20,866 nucleotides of DNA from an uncultured Cocleimonas sp. (GCA_937974135.1 CALJIH010000213.1:1-20866), one strand, 5' to 3'. Positions 1 to 7,862 are shown, numbered from the stretch's first letter. Numbers and translations: made by a program. Notes: a model not told the origin generated them from the sequence alone.

Positions 1-28
1 TTTTAATTATTTATTACTTAATCTACAA

Positions 29-170
29 AACTTTAGTTTAGAGCGTTTAGATTTAGTTTCAGATCAAGGCATCAACGCAAGGAGAATGTGAGCTTATACT
101 GATACGTGATCATTCGAGTACGATGATAACGCCGAGCTGAAATGAAAGATGAATGCTCTACGCTAAAGTT
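29..170. repeat. Imperfect long inverted repeat (MITE-like) overlapping the hslV 3' end
   Basis: Seen: positions 29-44 (AACTTTAGTTTAGAGC) and 155-170 are reverse complements at 14 of 16 positions. A weaker second pairing (about 10 of 16) continues inward, between 45-60 and 139-154. The right arm covers the last codons and stop of hslV. No clear target-site duplication is visible at the ends. Inference: a small non-autonomous mobile element, or the decayed remnant of one, inserted at the end of hslV. The core sites expected of an integron attC (RYYYAAC and GTTRRRY) are absent. An RNA hairpin or transcription terminator for hslV is an alternative. No protein-coding gene is supported in 1-162. 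Confidence 0.5.
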
Positions 171-696
171 CCTCGATAGTTCGGTTCTGGTTGGTATATA
201 TACAAATGTCGCCTGCGATACCCAAACCCTTCTCCACAATCTCACGCGCGGACAATTCCGTATTATCAATCAAGGCTCTCGCTGCGGATTGTGCAAACGG
301 CCCGCCTGAACCAATCGCGATTAAGTTGTCTTCTGGATCAATCACATCACCATTACCAGTAATAATTAATGATGTTTCTTTATCTGCTACCGCTAGCAAT
401 GCTTCTAGTGAACGCATGCCACGATCTGTGCGCCAGTCTTTGGCTAATTCAATCGCTGCACGAGTTAAATTACCGTTATGTTCGTGCAACTTTGCTTCAA
501 ACTTTTCAAACAACGTAAAGGCATCGGCTGTTCCGCCAGCAAAACCTGCAATAACTTTATCGTTATATAAACGACGTACCTTGCGCGCATTACCTTTCAT
601 GATGGTATTGCCCAATGAGACTTGCCCATCACCACCAATTACCACTTTGCCGTCACGTCGTACCGATAATATGGTTGTACCTCTATATTGATCCAT
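163..696 (-). CDS. hslV: ATP-dependent protease subunit HslV (ClpQ)
   Basis: HslV is the peptidase of the cytoplasmic HslUV (ClpYQ) proteasome-like complex, which degrades misfolded proteins once HslU unfolds them. The 177-residue product has the family hallmarks: GTTILSVRR with the N-terminal catalytic threonine after a short leader, GNARKVRRLYNDKVIAGFAG, AKDWRTDR, LEALLAVAD, ITGNGDV and GDICIYTN. The ATG at 696 is chosen because an SD-like GGAAT precedes it. A longer GTG-initiated frame to 735 would translate the dispersed repeat. The protein ends at TIEEL, a few residues shorter than E. coli HslV, and its stop lies inside the inverted repeat at 29-170. hslU normally follows at once in the same operon, but no hslU start is seen in 1-162. 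It is either farther left or displaced. The function call is secure. Confidence 0.96.
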   Translation of the reverse strand: MDQYRGTTILSVRRDGKVVIGGDGQVSLGNTIMKGNARKVRRLYNDKVIAGFAGGTADAFTLFEKFEAKLHEHNGNLTRAAIELAKDWRTDRGMRSLEALLAVADKETSLIITGNGDVIDPEDNLIAIGSGGPFAQSAARALIDNTELSAREIVEKGLGIAGDICIYTNQNRTIEEL

Positions 697-717
697 TTTT
701 ATTCCAATGTTGGCTTT

Positions 718-740
718 AAAAAGACACCCCCCCACTTTTT
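718..740 (-). repeat. Dispersed hairpin repeat, copy 1
   Basis: Arms AAAAAG and CTTTTT flank an 11-nt loop. On the minus strand, the G-rich sense, the core reads GTGGGGGGGTGTC, the GTGG variant with seven Gs. It ends 21 bp upstream of the hslV start, in the sense orientation. One of nine clear copies in the window. Confidence 0.9.
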
Positions 741-859
741 AACTGTTTTTGCAGGGTAATGTAAATTAGATTATAAAATGATTGGGTTAGATTGGTCTAT
801 TTCAATAGTTAAAGTGAAAACCTTATGATTTTTACTCACACTCTTTGTAGATGAGACCA

Positions 860-888
860 ATGACAGTCATATTGAAACTCGTTATACT
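860..888 (+). promoter_or_regulatory. Sigma70-like promoter of the tRNA-Arg gene
   Basis: A -35 box ATGACA (860-865) and a -10 box TATACT (883-888) are separated by 17 bp. They are followed by a GC-rich discriminator (CGCCTCGC), as in stringently controlled stable-RNA promoters. Transcription would start near 894-896, about 18 bp before the mature tRNA. The boxes are seen; activity is inferred. Confidence 0.6.
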
Positions 889-912
889 CGCCTCGCATTC
901 GTTTTTGCATAT

Positions 913-989
913 GCGCTCGTAGCTCATCGGGATAGAGTGACGGCTTCCGAAGCCGTAGGTAGGGGGTTCGAGTCCCTCCGGGCGCGCCA
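913..989 (+). tRNA. tRNA-Arg, anticodon CCG
   Basis: All stems can be drawn. The acceptor pairs GCGCTCG (913-919) with CGGGCGC (979-985), with one G-U pair. The anticodon stem ACGGC/GCCGT encloses the loop TTCCGAA with anticodon CCG at 947-949. The T-arm pairs GGGGG with CCCTC around TTCGAGT. Discriminator G986 is followed by an encoded CCA (987-989). The anticodon reads CGG codons. The sequence closely resembles E. coli argX. Its 3' end is not seen repeated elsewhere in the window, so there is no sign that it serves here as a phage or island attachment site. Confidence 0.97.
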
Positions 990-1055
990 TTTTACTATTT
1001 AATACGTCTAAAAAGATGGCATACACGTATCTATAAAAAATACGAGATGCTTATC

Positions 1056-2459
1056 ATGAGACTTATCAATTTTATTGGTCATCTTTTATTGTTAGTAATC
1101 ATAGCACTAGCAATAATGACCACTCAAAAAGCACTGGCTAATACTGCTGGTGAAAGCGTTAAATCCGAGCAACAAGTATTAGATTCATTAAATACCATTT
1201 TAACGAGTTCTGACCCCAATGGCATTGAGCAGGCAATTTCAGTCCTTGATAAAAATTGGCGCGATGATTACATTCCTCAAATTTTAGAAACCATTGCTTA
1301 CACGCGTAATAGTAGAAGTTCGGCGAGCACCATTCGCGTTCTAGAACGTAAAACCGGACAAAATTTTGGATCAGATTTAAATAAATGGTATTTCTGGTTA
1401 TGGAATAAACCCTTAAATTTATCCGAAAATTACGCTAACTTTAAAGCATCGTTGTATCGGAATATTGATCCAAAGTTTGAAAAGTATTTTCGTGATAGAC
1501 AAGCTTCAGCGCGTATCCGATTAGATGAAATCCGCTGGGGTGGTGTTCGCCAAGATGGAATTCCCCCCTTACGTGGTCCAAATATGGTCAGCGCTGGTAA
1601 CGCAGGGTATCTGCAAGATAGCAACGTCGTTTTTGGGATTGAGATTAACGGCGATGCACGCGCTTATCCCAAGCGTATTTTAGCGTGGCATGAAATGTTT
1701 GTGGATACCATCGGTGGCGTCGATATTGCAGGTGTTTATTGCACCTTATGTGGCACGATTATTCCGTATAAAACTAAACTCAATGGTGTGGATTACGCTT
1801 TAGGTACTAGTGGGTTTTTGTATCGCTCAAATAAACTTATGTATGACCAAGCTACTCAATCGTTGTGGAATACGATTAAAGGCGAGCCAGTGTTAGGACC
1901 ATTAGTGGATAAAGGCATCAAATTAGAACATTTAAGTGTCGTCACAACGACATGGGGTGAATGGAAGCGTCGCAATCCGAAAACCACGGTACTTTCTGAA
2001 AAAACAGGATTTAATCGTAATTATGGAGAAGGCATTGCATATCAAGATTATTTTGGTACACACGAACTCATGTTTAACACACCTTTTAGCGATACTCGTT
2101 TAAAAAACAAGCAAGAAGTACTTGCATTGAGATTTCCTGCATCACCTAAGCAGCAATTAGCCATTGATACTGAATTTTTAAATAAAAATTCACTGTATAA
2201 AAACCGCATTGGCCCTCAGAAATTATTGATACTCACTGATCGTTCAGGGGCAAACCGAGTGTATGATCCCAAAAATGTGAATTTTGTCAGTTATGATCGT
2301 GACAGTACTTTACAGGATGATAAAGGAACTAAGTGGACGCTAACTGAAAGTGAGTTAATCGCTCAAAACGATAATCGTCGCTTAAGCAATCTTCCTTATC
2401 ATCGTGCATTTTGGTTTGGTTGGCACGCGACTTATCCGCAAACCCGACTAATTAAGTAA
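1056..2459 (+). CDS. DUF3179 domain-containing exported protein
   Basis: A 467-residue protein of the DUF3179 family; the biochemical role of this family is not known to me. Seen: an N-terminal hydrophobic signal segment (roughly residues 3-22) ends in a plausible ALA cleavage motif. The DUF3179 core runs from about residue 165 to the C-terminus and contains the family signature VYCTLCGT with a CxxC pair (C229, C232). It is preceded by GDARAYPKRILAWHE and followed by GFNRNYG and YHRAFWFGWHA. The ATG at 1056 is preferred over the in-frame ATG at 1047 because a GAG element sits about 9 nt upstream of it. The first 130 residues after the signal are helix-rich and unfamiliar. The export signal and CxxC suggest a periplasmic protein, perhaps metal-binding or redox-linked, which is only inference. 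It converges with the next gene, 21 bp away, with no clear terminator between. Confidence 0.85.
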   Translation: MRLINFIGHLLLLVIIALAIMTTQKALANTAGESVKSEQQVLDSLNTILTSSDPNGIEQAISVLDKNWRDDYIPQILETIAYTRNSRSSASTIRVLERKTGQNFGSDLNKWYFWLWNKPLNLSENYANFKASLYRNIDPKFEKYFRDRQASARIRLDEIRWGGVRQDGIPPLRGPNMVSAGNAGYLQDSNVVFGIEINGDARAYPKRILAWHEMFVDTIGGVDIAGVYCTLCGTIIPYKTKLNGVDYALGTSGFLYRSNKLMYDQATQSLWNTIKGEPVLGPLVDKGIKLEHLSVVTTTWGEWKRRNPKTTVLSEKTGFNRNYGEGIAYQDYFGTHELMFNTPFSDTRLKNKQEVLALRFPASPKQQLAIDTEFLNKNSLYKNRIGPQKLLILTDRSGANRVYDPKNVNFVSYDRDSTLQDDKGTKWTLTESELIAQNDNRRLSNLPYHRAFWFGWHATYPQTRLIK

Positions 2460-2480
2460 TCTCATCATAAAAAATAATCT

Positions 2481-3443
2481 TTACTGACTGATTAAAAACT
2501 CAGCCAGTTTTGCATTCCCTTTTACACTAAAGTGACCATCACTGGGGAAGAAATAATCGCGAGTATTTTCTTTGAACACATCACCTAGCATGGTGATTGG
2601 TTTTTCAGTCTGTGCTTGAATTCTTTTACCTAACGTTTGATAAATATCATGTCTGATTTCAGGCTCAGGAAAAATAGTATAAAGCTGATACTCAAACTCG
2701 TATTTTTGGCTGAGGGCCTCTAGACGTGAGAATTCATTTTTAGTGATAGCCAGCCCTTTCGTTAACGCTTGCTCATTTTCTTCTGCACTATTTCGGATCA
2801 TTGGTAATATTTGAAAGTAAGCAATACGTAGCAAATTAGAATGCTTCAGACCTAGATCAATAATAGTCTCAACCATCCCCTTATCACCTGGCTTGGGTGG
2901 GTTTATATTCATTTCACCAGGCTCTATACGCTGACCTTGAGAACGTTTTGCATCAGCATCAATATTATCGCCAAAATCATTTCCTGTAAAAAAGAAGAAA
3001 TGGACTTTTTTGGGTCGCCAATTTTTCTTAACGATAAAACTCTCTAATCTATCTACTTCGTATAGTGTGCTTGAACCAGGTACAGACAAATTGGCGCAAT
3101 TCAGATTTTTAGCTTTACAATAAATGGCGGGGAAAGCTTCTTCATCTTTGACCCCTTGGGCATAGGTAAACGAGTCACCCACAAAAATCACATCAGGATT
3201 ACCATTTGCAGCTGGTGCACGATAGCCATCGGCAGTAATAGTTGTTTCCGCGTCATAATCTGGGGTCACGATACGAAAAACATTACTTGGCTGCACATAA
3301 CTTATTTGCTGTTTCTTGCCATCCATATCAACAATACTAGGGCCTGGAGAAATGGGTGCAATATAACGGCTAGCGACTTCGCCAACCACAAATGCCATCA
3401 GCAAACTAAAGCCTAATAAAAATAAGTTAACGATGACTTTCAT
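2481..3443 (-). CDS. Membrane-anchored SGNH/GDSL hydrolase of the carbamoyltransferase cassette (SxtL-like)
   Basis: A 320-residue protein beginning with a single hydrophobic anchor or uncleaved signal (about residues 4-22), so the catalytic domain should face the periplasm. SGNH blocks are visible: GDSFTYAQG with nucleophile S91, NLSVPGSS with the oxyanion glycine, GND at 154-156 (block III Asn155), and SDGHFSVKGN near the C-terminus. The last gives a D-x-H pair (D302, H304) rather than the more common D-x-x-H. Related domains act as esterases or O-acetyl transferases on polysaccharides; the substrate here is unknown. It is the last gene of the cassette, 18 bp after the DUF5989 gene. The position matches sxtL, a GDSL-type gene, in saxitoxin clusters. 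Confidence 0.85.
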   Translation of the reverse strand: MKVIVNLFLLGFSLLMAFVVGEVASRYIAPISPGPSIVDMDGKKQQISYVQPSNVFRIVTPDYDAETTITADGYRAPAANGNPDVIFVGDSFTYAQGVKDEEAFPAIYCKAKNLNCANLSVPGSSTLYEVDRLESFIVKKNWRPKKVHFFFFTGNDFGDNIDADAKRSQGQRIEPGEMNINPPKPGDKGMVETIIDLGLKHSNLLRIAYFQILPMIRNSAEENEQALTKGLAITKNEFSRLEALSQKYEFEYQLYTIFPEPEIRHDIYQTLGKRIQAQTEKPITMLGDVFKENTRDYFFPSDGHFSVKGNAKLAEFLISQ

Positions 3444-3461
3444 GTTTGTAGTTCTTCGTTT

Positions 3462-3614
3462 TTAGAATAATGTGTAAATAAATGGTGCGATTGCTGAACC
3501 CTGAGCAAGAACGAGTAATGCTCCAAGTAAAACCATAATCAGCATAATAGGAGCAAGCCAAAACTTTTTTCGCTCACGCATGAATGCCCATAAATCAGTT
3601 AATAAATCTAACAT
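3462..3614 (-). CDS. DUF5989 small membrane protein (SxtK-like position)
   Basis: A 50-residue ORF with a good AGGAAA ribosome-binding site 5 nt before its ATG (3612-3614) and a TAA at 3462-3464. The product starts MLDLLTDLWAFMRERKKFWL, followed by a hydrophobic helix (about residues 20-38) and the tail AQGSAIAPFIYTLF. This is the typical pattern of DUF5989 proteins, which are found between SxtJ-family and SGNH genes next to carbamoyltransferases. Expected topology: a short basic cytoplasmic N-terminus, then one membrane span. The function is unknown in the family. It is easily missed by annotation because of its size. The call rests on family pattern plus its position, 42 bp downstream of the SxtJ gene. 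Confidence 0.85.
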   Translation of the reverse strand: MLDLLTDLWAFMRERKKFWLAPIMLIMVLLGALLVLAQGSAIAPFIYTLF

Positions 3615-3656
3615 TGTAATTTCCTATTCTTTAAGTGTTGTTTAAACATTTAGATA

Positions 3657-4079
3657 CTAAAAAGGTTTTTCTAAATGCTTGCTATCTCTTTGTTTACTAA
3701 TTCTTCTATATGAATCATTGTTTGCATCTAGCTTGCGATTCATCGCATCTTTACCAAAAACTTTTAGCAATAATCCAATCGGGAAAATCAATAGGTAAAA
3801 CATAATACCTAAAATAATCCGACTATTAATCCAACCTAAAACATTGCCTATTTTTAACCATACTGCGTTTACCGTACGTAGACTTTCTGGAACGATAAGT
3901 GCCAAAGCCCAGAAAACAGCCATGGTGATAAATGGCCAAATAGGCCATGTAGCTGCGGTTTTATCAAATATCCAAGGGAATAGTCCACCAAAAATTAAGG
4001 CAAACATGGTCCCCATAATAAAACCAAATTTACGTAAATCGGTCTTGGTAACTTCTGCTGTATTTGTTTCAGTATTCAT
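3657..4079 (-). CDS. SxtJ family membrane protein
   Basis: A 140-residue integral membrane protein with the SxtJ-family layout. An N-terminal segment with LRKFGFIMG leads into a first hydrophobic helix with GGLFPWIF (about 18-37). A second follows (about 47-63), then the signature LGWINSRIILGIMFYLL with FPIGLLLK, then GKDAMNRK, SYRRIS and a C-terminal EKPF. The function is unknown; SxtJ homologues are recurrent neighbours of O-carbamoyltransferases. An AAGAG element lies a few nt upstream of the ATG. It is separated from the upstream carbamoyltransferase by 164 bp that carry repeat copy 2 and a decayed copy, so it may have its own transcription start. Confidence 0.9.
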   Translation of the reverse strand: MNTETNTAEVTKTDLRKFGFIMGTMFALIFGGLFPWIFDKTAATWPIWPFITMAVFWALALIVPESLRTVNAVWLKIGNVLGWINSRIILGIMFYLLIFPIGLLLKVFGKDAMNRKLDANNDSYRRISKQRDSKHLEKPF

Positions 4080-4106
4080 ATTGCTCTTCAGTTTTTAAAA
4101 CCGCCT

Positions 4107-4132
4107 AAAAGTAAAGGAGGGTGTTGCTTATT
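4107..4132 (+). repeat. Possible decayed copy of the dispersed repeat
   Basis: The segment AAAAGTAAAGGAGGGTGT then TGCTTATT keeps the order of the repeat (AAAAGTA, G-rich run, GGGTGT, CTT-T) with several substitutions. It lies about 80 bp from intact copy 2, in the opposite orientation. The resemblance could be chance. Confidence 0.3.
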
Positions 4133-4212
4133 AGGCTCACCAAGAGCCAAAAAGTATGCAGTTCCATCCAGAAATATCAGTACCGCATGCTGGTAGCGTA
4201 GTGGACTATCTA

Positions 4213-4235
4213 AAAAAGACACCCCCCTACTTTTT
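4213..4235 (-). repeat. Dispersed hairpin repeat, copy 2
   Basis: Perfect 6-bp arms AAAAAG/CTTTTT around the consensus loop (TAGGGGGGTGT on the minus strand). It starts 8 bp after the carbamoyltransferase stop codon, in that gene's sense orientation. Confidence 0.92.
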
Positions 4236-4243
4236 AATCATAT

Positions 4244-6088
4244 TTAATCTAAAGCGAATTCATTTCGCCAATCGCCTTCTTCTTGCCATTCTGGTTGGGT
4301 GGTTTTATCAATGAGGATATTTTCCATTACAAGATAATCCATCTCAGTTCGCATAAAACAACGATAAGCATCTTCAGGTGTGTTTACGATAGGTTCACCT
4401 CGAACGTTAAATGAGGTGTTTACCAGCACAGGGCAATCGGTGCGTTTTTCAAATGCATCCAACAAATCATAAAAACGTGGATTCGTTTCAGGGTGTACCG
4501 TCTGCACACGCGCTGAATAATCAACATGCGTTACCGCTGGAATTTGTGATCGTGGAATATTCAGTTTATCGATGCCGAAGAGCTTCTCTTGTTCATCTGT
4601 CATCAAACTGCGCTTATCCTCTTTTACCGGTGCAACAATTAACATATAAGGACTTGGCCCTTTATGATCAAACCATTCTGACACTTTGTCGAATTTAACT
4701 ACTGGTGCAAAAGGACGAAATGATTCTCGGTATTTTATTTTCAAATTCATCACTGTTTGCATTTTTGTACTACGCGCATCACCAATAATTGAACGAGCAC
4801 CTAAAGAACGCGGACCAAATTCCATACGTCCTTGGAACCAACCAATGACATGCTCATTTTCCATCACTTCTGCAAGCTTTGGCATTAAAGCGTTATCTTC
4901 AAGCTTTTCGTATTTGGCACCAATTTTATCAAGATACGTTGTGATCTGATCGTTGCTAAATTTAGGACCTAGATATGATCCTTTAGTGGCATCAGGGACT
5001 TGGAGTTCGCGCGGTTTATCCATATATTCATGGTAGGCAGAAAGTGCTGCACCAATAGCACCACCAGCATCACCTGCGGCAGGTTGAATCCATATTTCTT
5101 TGAATGGACCTTCACGTAATAATCGACCGTTTGATACACAGTTCAGTGCGACACCTCCAGCAAGACATAAATAATCCATGCCTGTTTCTTTATGTACCGC
5201 ACGACCTAAACGTAACACGATTTCTTCTGTTACCCATTGAATAGAACGGGCTATATCCATTTCTTTTTGGGTCAGTTCGCCTTCTGGCTCGCGCGCAGGA
5301 GCATCAAATAACTGCGCAAACTTTTTATTGGTCATGGTTAGACCCGTCGCGTAGTTAAAATATTTCATATTCAAACGGAAGGTTCCGTCTTCTTTGAGGT
5401 CGATTAAATTGTCTAAAATTAAATCGACGTATTTTGGTTCACCATAGGGTGCTAAACCCATAAGTTTGTATTCACCCGAATTTACACGGAAACCAGTGTA
5501 ATAAGTGAACGCGGAATACAATAAACCCAATGAATGTGGAAAATCAATTTCCCATTGAGGTGTGAGTTTATGCCCATCACCCAACCACATTGAAGTAGTT
5601 GCCCATTCTCCTACACCATCTAAACAAAGCACTGCTGCTTTTTCATAGGGTGACGGATAAAATGCAGAAGCCGCATGCGATTGATGATGTTCATTAAACA
5701 ATAAACTAGGTAATTCATCTTCAGTAATTGAGAAAACCGCCGATAATTCACGTTTTAATGTTTTCTTTAAGAAAAGCTTATCTTTAAGCCATATTGGCAT
5801 CGCTGTTAAAAACGAGCGAAAACCAGAAGGTGTGTAAGAAAGATAGGTTTCTAAAAGACGCTCAAACTTGAGTAAGGGTTTATCATAAAAAACCACATGT
5901 TTGACGTCGTTATGACTTATTCCTGCTTCTTGCAAACAATACTTTATCGCCTGCGCAGGAAATGCAGGATCATGTTTTTTTCGTGTGAAACGTTCTTCTT
6001 GTGCTGCCGCCACAACCTCACCGTCACAAATTAATGCAGCAGCACTGTCATGGTAGTAAGCGGAGAGTCCTAAAATATAATTCTTCAT
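4244..6088 (-). CDS. Carbamoyltransferase, NodU/CmcH family (SxtI-like)
   Basis: A 614-residue cytoplasmic enzyme of full family length. It is expected to transfer the carbamoyl group of carbamoyl phosphate, through a carbamoyl-adenylate, onto a hydroxyl of a sugar or natural product. The N-terminal Carbam_trans_N domain has ILGLSAYYHDSAAAL, QEERFTRKKHD, the histidine cluster HHQSHAASAF (H134, H135, H138), LCLDGVGEWATT and LCLAGGVALNCVSN. The C-terminal domain (about 400 onward) has WFQGRMEFGPRSLGARSI, RESFRPFAP and LVNTSFNVRGEPIV. It leads the cassette with the SxtJ-family, DUF5989 and SGNH genes. The ribosome-binding site is weak (AAAGTAA before ATG). No glycosyltransferase or polysaccharide genes are adjacent, so the acceptor cannot be inferred. 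Fixation-related NodU activity is not implied. Confidence 0.93.
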   Translation of the reverse strand: MKNYILGLSAYYHDSAAALICDGEVVAAAQEERFTRKKHDPAFPAQAIKYCLQEAGISHNDVKHVVFYDKPLLKFERLLETYLSYTPSGFRSFLTAMPIWLKDKLFLKKTLKRELSAVFSITEDELPSLLFNEHHQSHAASAFYPSPYEKAAVLCLDGVGEWATTSMWLGDGHKLTPQWEIDFPHSLGLLYSAFTYYTGFRVNSGEYKLMGLAPYGEPKYVDLILDNLIDLKEDGTFRLNMKYFNYATGLTMTNKKFAQLFDAPAREPEGELTQKEMDIARSIQWVTEEIVLRLGRAVHKETGMDYLCLAGGVALNCVSNGRLLREGPFKEIWIQPAAGDAGGAIGAALSAYHEYMDKPRELQVPDATKGSYLGPKFSNDQITTYLDKIGAKYEKLEDNALMPKLAEVMENEHVIGWFQGRMEFGPRSLGARSIIGDARSTKMQTVMNLKIKYRESFRPFAPVVKFDKVSEWFDHKGPSPYMLIVAPVKEDKRSLMTDEQEKLFGIDKLNIPRSQIPAVTHVDYSARVQTVHPETNPRFYDLLDAFEKRTDCPVLVNTSFNVRGEPIVNTPEDAYRCFMRTEMDYLVMENILIDKTTQPEWQEEGDWRNEFALD

Positions 6089-6297
6089 AATTTTTACTTT
6101 TTATTTGAAGTGTTGAGCACATGAATAATTTCAGGTGATCAATGAGTAAGTTGCATCATAGTGAAATGTGGTAAAAAAATAAGCAATAAAGGATCAGAGG
6201 ATACAAACTAATGATGAAATGATCTAGATAAAAGATCCGTACGTTTATTATTGTGATTGTTAACATAGAAACGAACATAAACTGCTATATTTAATGC

Positions 6298-6326
6298 TTA
6301 CGATTAAAGCTATTCATTTTTATAAT
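6298..6326 (+). promoter_or_regulatory. Candidate gltA promoter in the 379-bp divergent region
   Basis: The region 6089-6467 has no gene and separates divergent carbamoyltransferase and gltA. It is AT-rich and holds a perfect -10 box TATAAT (6321-6326), 17 bp downstream of a poor -35 match TTACGA (6298-6303). A start near 6333 would give a leader of about 135 nt. I see no clear promoter for the minus strand and no convincing operator. Confidence 0.4.
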
Positions 6327-6467
6327 ACTTATATGTTTTCTATTCTTAAATTTAGACTAAAATAAGTAAACTTTTTTAATACTAATTCCAGATCTCAGAT
6401 CATTGGAACGTAATAAAACTCAGAAAAACTACTATCGTTCTTGAAATACAGAGCCTGGAGAAACTAA

Positions 6468-7778
6468 ATGCCGAATAAAGACAGTGTTACGCTGATTGAT
6501 AATCGCACTGGTAAAGAAATTGAGCTTGATTTATTAAAGCCAACTAGTGGCCCAATGACAATTGATATCAGCCGTCTTTACAAAGAATTAGGATATTTCA
6601 CCTATGATCCGGGTTTTATGGCTACTGCCAGTTGCTGGAGTAACATTACTTACTTAGATGGTGGTAAAGGAATTCTTGAATATCGCGGTTATCCTATCGA
6701 GCAATTAGCTGAAGAAAGTACTTTTTTAGAAACTTGCTACTTATTGCTCAACGGCGAATTACCGAACAAAGAAGAATTGAGCACGTTCGAAACTAAAATC
6801 AACACGCATAATATGCTTCATGAACAACTCAAGACCTTCTACAGCGGTTTTCGACGTGATGCGCATCCAATGGCTACAATGGTCGGTGTTGTAGGTGCAT
6901 TATCGGCTTTCTATCATGATGATGAAGATGTTCATAGTGCGAGTGATCGTATGGACGCTGCACATCGCTTGATTGCAAAAATGCCAACGATTGCGGCGTG
7001 GAGTTATCGTTACGCCATGGGTATGCCATTCGTACAACCAAGAAATGATCTTGGTTATGCAGAAAACTTCCTGCATATGATGTTCGCGATGCCTTCGTCT
7101 GAGTACAAAGTTGACCCGACTATGGCAAAAGCCTTAGATATCATTTTGATTCTACATGCCGATCATGAACAAAATGCCTCGACATCGACTGTACGTTTAG
7201 CAGGTAGTTCGCAAGCGAATCCATTTGCGGTATTAGCTTCGGGTATTGCTTCACTTTGGGGGCCAGCACATGGTGGCGCCAACGAAGCTGTTATTCGTAT
7301 GCTGACTGAAATCAATGAATCAGACAAAGACCTTGCGCACTTTATTGATCGTGCAAAAGATAAGAGTGATCGATTTAGACTAATGGGCTTCGGACATCGT
7401 GTTTATAAAAATTATGACCCACGTGCTAAGATCATTCGTGAAATCTGTTACGAAATGCTGGAAAACAATCCAGTCAGTAATCCAGAACATCAAGCATTGT
7501 TGGATACCGCAATGGAGCTTGAGAAAATAGCACTTGAAGATGAATACTTCAAATCGCGTAACCTGTATCCAAATGTAGATTTCTATTCTGGCATAATCTT
7601 CTTAGGAATGGGTATTCCATTAAATATGTTTACCGTATTATTCGCACTTGGTAGAACCGTTGGCTGGGTTTCTCAGTGGAACGAGATGATGGGTGATCCT
7701 AAGGGGAAAATCGGTCGTCCACGTCAACTTTATACTGGTGAAGCTACGCGTGATTATAAGGATATGAGTAAACGTTAA
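6468..7778 (+). CDS. gltA: Citrate synthase (type II)
   Basis: Condenses acetyl-CoA with oxaloacetate to citrate, the entry step of the TCA cycle. The 436-residue length fits the hexameric, NADH-sensitive type II enzymes of Gram-negative bacteria, including an N-terminal domain of about 50 residues. The catalytic triad can be placed: H268 in WGPAHGGANEA, H310 in MGFGHRVYKNYDPRA and D371 in NVDFYSGII. Other hallmarks are ILEYRGYPIEQLA and HADHEQNASTSTVR. A strong GGAGAA ribosome-binding site precedes the ATG. It is followed by repeat copy 3 and a strong terminator, so it is probably monocistronic. Confidence 0.97.
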   Translation: MPNKDSVTLIDNRTGKEIELDLLKPTSGPMTIDISRLYKELGYFTYDPGFMATASCWSNITYLDGGKGILEYRGYPIEQLAEESTFLETCYLLLNGELPNKEELSTFETKINTHNMLHEQLKTFYSGFRRDAHPMATMVGVVGALSAFYHDDEDVHSASDRMDAAHRLIAKMPTIAAWSYRYAMGMPFVQPRNDLGYAENFLHMMFAMPSSEYKVDPTMAKALDIILILHADHEQNASTSTVRLAGSSQANPFAVLASGIASLWGPAHGGANEAVIRMLTEINESDKDLAHFIDRAKDKSDRFRLMGFGHRVYKNYDPRAKIIREICYEMLENNPVSNPEHQALLDTAMELEKIALEDEYFKSRNLYPNVDFYSGIIFLGMGIPLNMFTVLFALGRTVGWVSQWNEMMGDPKGKIGRPRQLYTGEATRDYKDMSKR

Positions 7779-7794
7779 TCTCAGCAAAAAGCTC

Positions 7795-7817
7795 AAAAAG
7801 TAGGGGGGTGTCTTTTT
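7795..7817 (+). repeat. Dispersed hairpin repeat, copy 3
   Basis: Perfect AAAAAG/CTTTTT arms and consensus loop TAGGGGGGTGT. It lies 16 bp after the gltA stop, in the sense orientation, and just before the gltA terminator. An independent terminator so close argues that the repeat itself is not the terminator. Confidence 0.92.
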
Positions 7818-7833
7818 AGATATCTTCTCATTT

Positions 7834-7862
7834 AAAAAAGCTGGTTAAAACCAGCTTTTTTT
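7834..7862 (+). terminator. Rho-independent terminator of gltA
   Basis: AAAAAAGCTGGTT pairs perfectly with AACCAGCTTTTTT around a 2-nt AA centre, ending in a T-run. The A-run makes it potentially bidirectional. Confidence 0.9.

Noticed and set aside
29..170. attC site of an integron near hslV
   Set aside because: Neither RYYYAAC nor GTTRRRY cores occur at the ends of the inverted repeat.
72..269. 65-residue minus-strand ORF across the hslV 3' end
   Set aside because: It overlaps hslV in another frame and the inverted repeat, with no ribosome-binding site or recognisable family.
191..691. 166-residue plus-strand ORF opposite hslV
   Set aside because: It is the antisense shadow of a conserved hslV gene and resembles no known protein.
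697..735. Upstream GTG start for hslV at 735
   Set aside because: The added residues (MGGCLFK...) are encoded by the dispersed repeat, and homologous HslV proteins start at the ATG at 696.
832..1026. Minus-strand ORF containing MARPEGLEPPTYGFGSRHS
   Set aside because: It is the antisense translation of the tRNA-Arg gene, a well-known annotation artefact.
2481..6088. Saxitoxin biosynthesis cluster
   Set aside because: Only the carbamoylation-linked genes are present. No polyketide synthase-like sxtA, amidinotransferase or tailoring genes are in the window.
6252..6267. CRP-like site TGTGATTGTTAACATA upstream of gltA
   Set aside because: Only the left half-site matches; the right half (ACATA against TCACA) is too poor.
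7795..7817. The dispersed repeat as a Rho-independent terminator
   Set aside because: The stem is almost all A-T with an 11-nt loop, several copies lie upstream of genes or antisense, and gltA has a separate strong terminator 16 bp later.
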